Shown one piece after another: positions 1 to 5,420 of a stretch of DNA of 6,074 nt (position 1 is its first letter; each line of letters starts with the position of its first letter). This DNA comes from Deltaproteobacteria bacterium (GTDB lineage: Bacteria; Desulfobacterota; Syntrophorhabdia; Syntrophorhabdales; Syntrophorhabdaceae), in assembly GCA_003506795.1 (NCBI GenBank), contig DNYO01000075.1:1-6074 (forward strand). Reading direction: 5' to 3'. A program made the translations under genes and the position numbers. The notes beneath the pieces are model-generated. The model had not been told where the DNA came from. It saw only the letters and a list, made by a program, of their open reading frames with translations, and made no database searches.

Positions 1-594
1 ATGGGGGTTCCTGTCGGGAAAGTCTTTTGGCTCTGTTTTCTTTGCGAGTTTCTCGATGTCGCCATGGCAGGCAAGGCACCGGTCGCTTGCGACGGTATCC
101 CCCGATTCGGGCAGTTTCCGTTCGTGGCACGCGGAGCATGTGACGTTCTTTTTACCGTGGTGCGCGTCGAGATATTTTGACGATGCCCAGGAAGCGAAGA
201 TCTGTCTTATTTGATCCATGCCTTCCGTTGTGAGAGTTCCAAGAGGTTTTTTAGCTCCTTTCAGACCGAAGGTCTTGCCGGGCTTCCAGGTGTGGCAGGC
301 CAGACAATCGAGCTTTGCATCCGGCTGCATGTGAGACAGGTGAAGCTTCGATGAATAGGGTTTTGCTGCCGCCTTGTTCTGCGGGTCGGGAGCGTGGCAC
401 GACGTGCAGGCGCTGATATCCTTGGCGGTAACACGAGGATGCTTCGCGGGCAGTACCGACGAGAATTCGCCGTGGCAACCGGTACAGGATTGCTGTTTCG
501 AAAGGTTGGTTTTCTGAGGTGCGGCACTCGCCGCGGGGCTCAATGATACGAGAAATACGCAGATGATCAGCACATTAAAGAACAATCCGGCCAT
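1..594 (-). CDS. Exported multiheme c-type cytochrome, C-terminus beyond the left edge
   Basis: Reading the minus strand from the ATG at 594 gives an open frame of 198 codons that leaves the window at position 1. Residues 1-24 form a hydrophobic Sec-type signal peptide (MAGLFFNVLIICVF...) with a likely Ala-Ser-Ala cleavage site, so the protein should be periplasmic. Five CXXCH heme-binding motifs follow: CTGCH (37-41), CTSCH (63-67), CLACH (97-101), CSACH (153-157) and CLACH (173-177). The frame ends in ...DRNPH, which looks like the lead-in to another heme module. Arrangement and size resemble the small multiheme cytochrome c3/tetraheme (flavocytochrome c-like) families that carry periplasmic electrons in anaerobic Proteobacteria and Desulfobacterota. 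A stretch of about 50 residues without heme separates motifs 3 and 4. The start is backed by a GAGAGGA Shine-Dalgarno (602-608) 7 nt upstream. It appears to be a separate transcription unit from the ligase operon. Exact family and redox partner cannot be decided from this fragment. Confidence 0.9.
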   Translation of the reverse strand, partial: MAGLFFNVLIICVFLVSLSPAASAAPQKTNLSKQQSCTGCHGEFSSVLPAKHPRVTAKDISACTSCHAPDPQNKAAAKPYSSKLHLSHMQPDAKLDCLACHTWKPGKTFGLKGAKKPLGTLTTEGMDQIRQIFASWASSKYLDAHHGKKNVTCSACHERKLPESGDTVASDRCLACHGDIEKLAKKTEPKDFPDRNPH

Positions 595-601
595 ATGTCA
601 G

Positions 602-608
602 TCCTCTC
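602..608 (-). promoter_or_regulatory. Ribosome binding site of the multiheme cytochrome
   Basis: The minus-strand sequence GAGAGGA lies 7 nt before the ATG at 594. It supports this start, which also gives a complete signal peptide. Confidence 0.65.
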
Positions 609-655
609 GCTTGTAGTATGGGGGAAGGGGATGAGTCGTTTCATAAGCCCGCGCA

Positions 656-742
656 TTAACCTTCCCGGGATGTTACAGGTTTCTTTGCCGCGTCAACCCG
701 TTGTTTCGTTCGTTCAGTGATGGCTGCCAGGGCATCGATCAT
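656..742 (-). CDS. Possible 28-residue small ORF in the cytochrome leader
   Basis: An ATG at 742 opens a 28-codon frame ending in TAA at 656-658. The predicted peptide starts MIDALAAITERTKQRV and is charged and probably helical. Codon choice (GCC, CTG, GCA, GTT, GAC, GCG, AAG) resembles the neighbouring genes. It would begin about 26 nt after the transcription start expected from the promoter at 775-803 and end about 60 nt before the cytochrome ATG. Against it, no convincing Shine-Dalgarno precedes the ATG, and an in-frame stop lies only a few codons farther upstream. It could be a leader peptide, a small protein, a remnant of a lost gene, or chance. No function is recognised. Confidence 0.25.
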   Translation of the reverse strand: MIDALAAITERTKQRVDAAKKPVTSREG

Positions 743-774
743 ATCAGGGTACTGCAATCCGTTTTGTTTTTATA

Positions 775-803
775 TGTATAACCCGCTCATGTTCCTTATT
801 CAA
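775..803 (-). promoter_or_regulatory. Candidate sigma-70-type promoter for the cytochrome unit
   Basis: On the minus strand TTGAAT (798-803) and TATACA (775-780) are separated by exactly 17 nt. Each matches four of six consensus bases of the -35 and -10 boxes. It lies directly downstream of the ligase terminator and upstream of the cytochrome, the expected position. Transcription would start near 768, giving a leader of about 170 nt. Confidence 0.45.
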
Positions 804-819
804 GATGAAAATCATTGTG
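801..819. promoter_or_regulatory. Fur-box-like element overlapping the candidate -35
   Basis: The segment contains the imperfect palindrome ATGAAAATCATT (805-816). Aligned to the classical 19-bp Fur consensus it matches 13 of 19 positions, with 11 of 12 in the core. It overlaps the -35 box of the cytochrome promoter, where a bound repressor would block RNA polymerase. Iron control of a heme-rich cytochrome is plausible. AT-rich 13/19 matches also arise by chance, so this is only a candidate. Confidence 0.3.
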
Positions 820-821
820 AG

Positions 822-862
822 AAAACCCTTCCCGCCTTGTCGGCAAGGAAGGGTTTTGTTTT
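822..862 (-). terminator. Rho-independent terminator-like hairpin after the ligase
   Basis: AAAACCCTTCC (822-832) pairs perfectly with GGAAGGGTTTT (847-857), an 11-bp stem around a 14-nt loop that can itself pair. It begins about 38 nt past the ligase stop. On the minus strand the 3' arm ends in TTTT followed by CTC. On the plus strand it ends in TTTTGTTTT. It may therefore work in both directions, but only the minus strand has a gene to end. It separates the ligase operon from the cytochrome unit. Confidence 0.7.
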
Positions 863-895
863 CACCGTGAAACACCGGAACTCTGAAACGCTATT

Positions 896-2476
896 CTACC
901 TCAGTCTGAATCGCTGGATCTTGCCGGTTGCGCTCTTGGGGAGTTCATCGACGAATTCGATCCAACGGGGGTACTTGAACTTGGCCTGCCTGTCAAGAAC
1001 CCATTTCTTCAATTCTTCTTTGAGTTCATCCGATTTGGTGTACCCCTCCCTCAGCAGCACAAAAGCCTTGGGTTTGGTAAGACCCTTTTCATCCGGGGCG
1101 CCTACGACAGCGCACTCGAAGACGGCCGGATGCTGACTCAGACAATTCTCGACCTCTATGGGGGAAACCCATATTCCGCCGACTTTCAGCATGTCATCGG
1201 CGCGGCCTGCACACCAGTAGTACCCTTCTTCATCGACATAGTACTTGTCGCCCGTATTGACCCATTCTCCCTGCATGGTTGACTTGGTCTTTTCGCGTTT
1301 TCGCCAGTACTGCTGGGCGGCGCTGTTGCCCTTGACGTGCAGAGTGCCGATCTCGCCCCGGGGGACTTCCTGTCCCGACTCGTCGACGAGTTTCAGTTCA
1401 TAGCCGGGGACCGGTTTTCCGGTGGAACCTGGCCTGATATCTCCCGGCCGGTTGCTGAGGAAGATATGAAGCATTTCCGTGGAGCCTATGCCATCGATGA
1501 TTTCAATGCCGAAGCGATCCTTCCAGCGCTTAAAGATGTCTGTCGGCAATGCCTCGCCGGCGGAAACACAGACCCTCACGGATGACAATTCGTGCTGGTC
1601 GTTGGGATTGGGCTTCTTGATGCCGTGTTCTTTGTCCTGTTTGGCCTTGTATTCCAGCATCTGTCCGTAGAGCGTGGGCACGCCGAAAAAGATGGTGGGA
1701 CGGAATTTCTCCAGATGCCTGAAGACATTCTCCGGCGAAGGTGCATGGGCATTAAGAACGGCTGACGCCCCGACGGACATGGGGAAATACATGCCGTTTC
1801 CGAGACCGTAGGAGAAGAAAAGCCTGGCGGCCGAAAAGACGATGTCGTCCTCGGTGATACCCAGGATACCCTTGGCAAAGGATTCGGACGTGACCACCAT
1901 ATCGTACTGGGAATGGATGGCTCCCTTGGGCGAACCGGTGGAACCCGAGCTATAGAGCCAGAAGCCCACGTCATCCTTCGTGGTGAATTCTGTTTTCACC
2001 GTGTTGGGCGCGTGGCGATATTTCTGCTTGAAGGGTATGTGGGCGCCCTGCACCTCGGATATAACGACGAGGTCACGAAGGTAGAGCAGATCGCCCGTGA
2101 TCTTTGCCAGGGTAGGAAGGAGCTGCTCGGAGACGACGAGAGCCTTTGCCCGGCTATCATTCAGATAATATTCGTAGTCATCGGGGGTCAGCATGGTGTT
2201 GACGGGGATGGGAACGGCACCGATCATTATGGCGCCCCAGAAAACGGCATAGAACTGCGGTACGTCGAGCATGATCATCATAATGCGGTCGTCTACGGTT
2301 ATGCCGACCTCGCGGAAGGCGTTGGCGGTCTTGGTTGCCATCTTCTGCATGTCGTTGTAAGTGTAGTTCCGATATTCCGTGTAAACGGCTATTTTGTGGC
2401 CCCGCCCCTGGCGGATATTACGATCCACGAAATAATCGGCTGCGTTAAAGAAATCAATTGGTGCTCCAGCTGTCAT
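896..2476 (-). CDS. badA: Benzoate-CoA ligase (ANL superfamily)
   Basis: This 526-residue cytoplasmic enzyme most likely makes benzoyl-CoA from benzoate, ATP and CoA via benzoyl-AMP, the entry step of anaerobic aromatic degradation. The adenylation core motifs are intact: P-loop YSSGSTGSPKG (175-185), FFSYGLGNG (220-228), SAGEALP (305-311), GIGSTEMLHIF (329-339), TGD (408-410), and the hinge GRADDMLKVGG (424-434). The C-terminal subdomain ends with PKSATGK, whose K519 is the expected adenylation lysine. The GSTEMLHIFLSNRPG block with its His-Ile pair (337-338) and the total length are typical of benzoate-CoA ligases rather than acetyl- or long-chain acyl-CoA synthetases. Substituted benzoates such as 4-hydroxybenzoate remain possible substrates. 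The start at 2476 has a strong AAGGAGG 4 nt upstream. The gene follows the phosphatase gene by 57 nt on the same strand and may share its transcript. The symbol badA is by analogy; other organisms use bclA or bamY. Confidence 0.92.
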   Translation of the reverse strand: MTAGAPIDFFNAADYFVDRNIRQGRGHKIAVYTEYRNYTYNDMQKMATKTANAFREVGITVDDRIMMIMLDVPQFYAVFWGAIMIGAVPIPVNTMLTPDDYEYYLNDSRAKALVVSEQLLPTLAKITGDLLYLRDLVVISEVQGAHIPFKQKYRHAPNTVKTEFTTKDDVGFWLYSSGSTGSPKGAIHSQYDMVVTSESFAKGILGITEDDIVFSAARLFFSYGLGNGMYFPMSVGASAVLNAHAPSPENVFRHLEKFRPTIFFGVPTLYGQMLEYKAKQDKEHGIKKPNPNDQHELSSVRVCVSAGEALPTDIFKRWKDRFGIEIIDGIGSTEMLHIFLSNRPGDIRPGSTGKPVPGYELKLVDESGQEVPRGEIGTLHVKGNSAAQQYWRKREKTKSTMQGEWVNTGDKYYVDEEGYYWCAGRADDMLKVGGIWVSPIEVENCLSQHPAVFECAVVGAPDEKGLTKPKAFVLLREGYTKSDELKEELKKWVLDRQAKFKYPRWIEFVDELPKSATGKIQRFRLR

Positions 2477-2480
2477 GATA

Positions 2481-2487
2481 CCTCCTT
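2481..2487 (-). promoter_or_regulatory. Strong ribosome binding site of the benzoate-CoA ligase
   Basis: Minus-strand AAGGAGG, a near-perfect anti-16S match, ends 4 nt before the ATG at 2476. Its strength suggests the ligase is translated independently of the upstream genes, unlike the overlapping frames before it. Confidence 0.8.
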
Positions 2488-2503
2488 GGTTTATATGGGG
2501 AGA

Positions 2504-2518
2504 GCGGCCCTGGGCCGC
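2504..2518 (-). other. GC-rich intercistronic hairpin between phosphatase and ligase genes
   Basis: GCGGCCC (2504-2510) and GGGCCGC (2512-2518) form a perfect inverted repeat around a single base; in RNA the stem would be about 5 bp with a 5-nt loop. It sits in the 57-nt gap, about 16 nt before the ligase Shine-Dalgarno. On the minus strand no U-run follows, so it is not a standard terminator there. Possible roles are mRNA stabilisation, processing or partial attenuation. The plus-strand reading has a short T-run, but no gene lies on that strand. Confidence 0.5.
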
Positions 2519-2533
2519 CTTTTACAACCCCAT

Positions 2534-3703
2534 TTACAAATATATGATATTCACCAGTTTCCCCATGGATTTCAGCTTTTCCGCGAGGAGCCTGACGATA
2601 ACGTCCCTCGGATATACCCCCATCTGTCTGAAGACTATATGTTCGTGTCCCGGATTTGCCGCTGTTCCAACGAGGAAGTTGATCGTGTCGGACGCGTGGA
2701 AGAACCTGTAAAGGTCCGAAACTGAGGAATCGGGTTCGAGTTTCTCGGGTGCCTCTCCCAGGATGTTGTAGACCTGGTTCAGGGTAATCGCACCCTCCGT
2801 TGCATAGTCTATACCTTTTATATCATAAGACGGTGGTTTATGATAGGCGTTTGATACGTTTTTCATCTCGATAGGGACGTCGAGATTGCGCGCCACGAGC
2901 TCGGCGGTAGACGATCCGCAGACGATTCTCGTTCCCTTCATTTCCATAAATTCCCTGACCGCCTTCGCGTCGCTCGATTTCCTGGCGGGAGGCCCCGTCA
3001 GTACGTTGAGAACATGAGCTTCTCGGCAGAGCAGCACGCTGCAGGTCGTATCATCACCGTAGGTTGCCCCTGATATGTCCCGCACGTTGCTTACGATCTT
3101 TTTCGGTATGTCCTTCATCTGGGTTCCCTGGACCATGAGCCCGTTTATGAAATCACATACCCCCTGGACACCCCAGCCCATGCGGTATTGCTGGCCAAGG
3201 CCTGCCTGGCTCACACCGTCGCTGACCATGACGATGCCGTCGCCGTATTCGAGCACACAGTTGACTTCTCCGATCATCTCCAGACCCATGGGAAAGATCC
3301 GCTGTTTCGGCAGATAAGCGGCAAGCCGGTTGTTGATCAGTATGGGCGAGGGGATCTCGTAGGACATGACCGTTGCGTGGCCGCTGACAAGTACGCGGCA
3401 CACCGAGAACGCTGAGAAGGGAATGTCCGTCGTGCGCGCGGCGTGCATGGTATCAACGATCTTGTGGCATGCCTCACGCAGGGTGAATCCGACACGGATG
3501 AGTTCCATCAACCGCGAGGCGCACATGACGGCCGCTACCCGGGCCTTGATGCCGGTACCGATGCCGTCGGCCACGATGGTGGTCGTCGCCTCGGCCGTGC
3601 GTTCCGTTATAATGAAGTCGCCGCAGATCCCGCCGGGTTTCTTGGCTGCCTGTGCGCTGTCGATCTCGACGTATTTTCTCGGTTCATCGGGAGGTGTTTT
3701 CAT
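2534..3703 (-). CDS. SpoIIE/PP2C-type serine phosphatase of the hydrogenase cluster
   Basis: This 389-residue soluble protein has a PPM-type phosphatase domain at about residues 10-228. The metal-binding aspartates are in place: D29 in GGICGDF, D46 in VADGIG, D162 in VSDGVS and D217-D218 in GDDTT. It should therefore be an active Mn/Mg-dependent Ser/Thr phosphatase of the SpoIIE/RsbU kind. Residues about 230-389 form a separate C-terminal domain I do not recognise, with a GSSTAE segment and a conserved-looking PPSYDIKGIDYATEG region. No transmembrane or sensor domain is present, so its input presumably comes from a partner. The start at 3703 lies 20 nt inside the preceding HydS-like gene, with a GAGGG-type ribosome site; this indicates translational coupling and a joint function. 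Phosphatases of this type occur beside PAS-containing FeFe hydrogenases in several anaerobes. The phosphoprotein substrate, perhaps a STAS protein, is not in view. Confidence 0.85.
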   Translation of the reverse strand: MKTPPDEPRKYVEIDSAQAAKKPGGICGDFIITERTAEATTTIVADGIGTGIKARVAAVMCASRLMELIRVGFTLREACHKIVDTMHAARTTDIPFSAFSVCRVLVSGHATVMSYEIPSPILINNRLAAYLPKQRIFPMGLEMIGEVNCVLEYGDGIVMVSDGVSQAGLGQQYRMGWGVQGVCDFINGLMVQGTQMKDIPKKIVSNVRDISGATYGDDTTCSVLLCREAHVLNVLTGPPARKSSDAKAVREFMEMKGTRIVCGSSTAELVARNLDVPIEMKNVSNAYHKPPSYDIKGIDYATEGAITLNQVYNILGEAPEKLEPDSSVSDLYRFFHASDTINFLVGTAANPGHEHIVFRQMGVYPRDVIVRLLAEKLKSMGKLVNIIYL

Positions 3704-5420
3704 CGCCCTCGCTCAGGCTCATCAGTTTCCTTACCAGTTCTTCGCCCCGTGCGGTGCTCTCGCCCAGGAACTGGGCAATATTCTGTGCCATTTTGATCTG
3801 GTGTTCGAGGAGTTCGTTCGCCTGTTCGACGGTCTGTGAACGGATCTCCTTGAGCTTCTTCTCGTGTTCCTGCTGACTTGTGATATTGATGAAGATGCCG
3901 ACGATCTGTTTTTCCTCCTGAAGCATGTAGAGCAATTCCCTGCACAGGAGGTTGTAAGGCCGGTGGAGAACGGTGATATCCAGGTTCTGGGTGACTCCCG
4001 TTATGAGTTTTTCAAAAGGTGCCGGATCCATGAGGTATGATATGTGTCTTCCCAGGATGACGTCGCTGCAGGCAAAAAATTTCTTGAATGCGGGGTTCAT
4101 ACCGAGGATGTTGAGTTCCGCATCGAGCATAATTATGCCATTCGGCGTGGTGGTAAAGATCTGGTCGGTACGGCGCTCGGCAAGGCGTCTCATGTAAGGG
4201 ATGCACATTTCCGGCTCCGCCATGCCGAGGGCCACCGCGATGGCCTTCTCCCGGCAGCTGTCGTAACCGCAGGCACCGCAGTTGAGCTGTTGCTCCGGAT
4301 CCTGTTTACCCGTATGGGCGAGGATCTTCTGTATCTCCTCTTCGGTGACGCTGGTGGGAGAACCCACGGTGTCCGTCTTGTTGAATGCCGCCTTGAACAA
4401 CGCTGAGTCTTCCGGCTCGGGGGTAACCGAGGCCGAAATTGTTTCCTCGTTGTATTCGATGATGTCCCGTCTGCGGTCGAAGAGGTTTTTGCCCGGGTCC
4501 ACGCCGGGGCCGTTGATACATCCCTGGCTGCAGAAAAGCGGTTCGATGATGGCGTGTTCCGACCCTTCCCCGATACCGTCGAGAAGTTCGCGGACACCCT
4601 GTATGCTGTCGACGCGCAGCAGCTTTAAGTTAAGGCCGTCGTCATTAAGGCCGGCCGTCTTGATGAGACCGCCCGGCAGGGGATAGAGCTGTGCCTCATG
4701 GATGGGTTTCTCGTCGAAATTGCTCTCTTCGCACATGGATAGGTCGATACCTTTTTGTATGAGCCATGCATTGAGCTCTTTGAATGTAAGTACGCAATCG
4801 ACGACGCCGGAAACCTCGGGCCGGTTCAACTCTGATTTTTTCGCCACACAGGGGCCGATGAAGATTACCTTGATGTCGGCGCCCATCTTCTCCTTGAGGA
4901 GCCTGGCGTGTGCAGCCATCGGAGATACGAGGGGCAGGAGGTAATCCACGAGTTGGGGCTGATATTTTTCGATGTAGTTGATCAGGGCCGGACACGCTGT
5001 GGCGATGTGGGGCCTGGCGGCTTCTTCTTCCGCGATTTTCCTGGATTGGAGCGAGATCTGGTAAGCCCCGTGGGATGTCTGCCCAACGTACCGGATGCCA
5101 AGGGCACGCAGGGCGGATGGAAGGCGCGAGCGCTGCCATTTGTTGAAAACGGCGGCAAAGGACGGGGCGATACTGGCTGCGACGAAATGCCCCTCGTCGA
5201 TGAGTCGCCGCGCCACGTCGATATCATTGCGGAATGTTTTCGCCTGCTGGGGGCACTCGCGGATGCAGGTGCCGCAGGCTATACAGCGCTTTTCATCGAC
5301 GTACGCCTGGCCGTTTTGCATGCGGATCGCCTTGACGGGGCAGGCCCTGAGGCACCGGTAGCAGTCCCGGCATCGGGCGGTCAGCGTAAAAACGATCTGC
5401 GGTTTTGACCTTTCAAACAT
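3684..5420 (-). CDS. hydS: HydS-like putative sensory [FeFe] hydrogenase with PAS domain
   Basis: This 578-residue cytoplasmic protein opens with a two-[4Fe-4S] ferredoxin domain (C17, C20, C23, C27 and C46, C49, C52, C56). A FeFe-hydrogenase large-subunit domain follows (about 75-320), with H-cluster ligands C143 (ATACP), C191 (GPCVAKKSE) and C297/C301 (FCSQGC). In standard catalytic enzymes motif L1 is TSCCP; here the first, proton-relay cysteine is A142. That replacement is known from group C sensory hydrogenases such as Thermotoga HydS and suggests slow catalysis and a sensing role. Next come an extra Fe-S domain (C381, C384, C389, C406), a PAS domain (about 418-512) and a helical, coiled-coil-like tail (515-567). 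There is no kinase or DNA-binding output domain, so signalling probably passes to the coupled phosphatase. The ATG at 5420 overlaps the upstream hydrogenase stop by 8 nt (ATGTTTGA) and has a GAGGTAAGG ribosome site. H2 sensing is inferred, not shown. Confidence 0.88.
   Translation of the reverse strand: MFERSKPQIVFTLTARCRDCYRCLRACPVKAIRMQNGQAYVDEKRCIACGTCIRECPQQAKTFRNDIDVARRLIDEGHFVAASIAPSFAAVFNKWQRSRLPSALRALGIRYVGQTSHGAYQISLQSRKIAEEEAARPHIATACPALINYIEKYQPQLVDYLLPLVSPMAAHARLLKEKMGADIKVIFIGPCVAKKSELNRPEVSGVVDCVLTFKELNAWLIQKGIDLSMCEESNFDEKPIHEAQLYPLPGGLIKTAGLNDDGLNLKLLRVDSIQGVRELLDGIGEGSEHAIIEPLFCSQGCINGPGVDPGKNLFDRRRDIIEYNEETISASVTPEPEDSALFKAAFNKTDTVGSPTSVTEEEIQKILAHTGKQDPEQQLNCGACGYDSCREKAIAVALGMAEPEMCIPYMRRLAERRTDQIFTTTPNGIIMLDAELNILGMNPAFKKFFACSDVILGRHISYLMDPAPFEKLITGVTQNLDITVLHRPYNLLCRELLYMLQEEKQIVGIFINITSQQEHEKKLKEIRSQTVEQANELLEHQIKMAQNIAQFLGESTARGEELVRKLMSLSEGDENTSR

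Noticed and set aside
251..527. Two minus-strand frames of 75 and 88 codons in the cytochrome region
   Set aside because: They are in the wrong frames. The frame from 594 carries a signal peptide and five CXXCH motifs.
717..1136. 139-codon plus-strand frame spanning the terminator and the ligase 3' end
   Set aside because: It runs through a terminator hairpin and antisense to conserved ligase sequence, and the product resembles nothing known.
2477..2600. Possible separate promoter for the ligase in the AT-rich end of the phosphatase gene
   Set aside because: TATA-like stretches occur (around 2540-2550), but none pairs with a -35 box at proper spacing.
1913..2725. 270-codon open frame on the plus strand, antisense to the ligase start and the phosphatase end
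   Set aside because: It overlaps two well-supported genes, shows no recognisable domain and crosses the hairpin and the ligase Shine-Dalgarno. It is best explained by codon bias on the opposite strand.
4908..5408. 166-codon plus-strand frame opposite the N-terminal half of the HydS-like gene
   Set aside because: Its sequence is the mirror of a cysteine-rich, clearly real domain, with no family resemblance and no ribosome site of its own.
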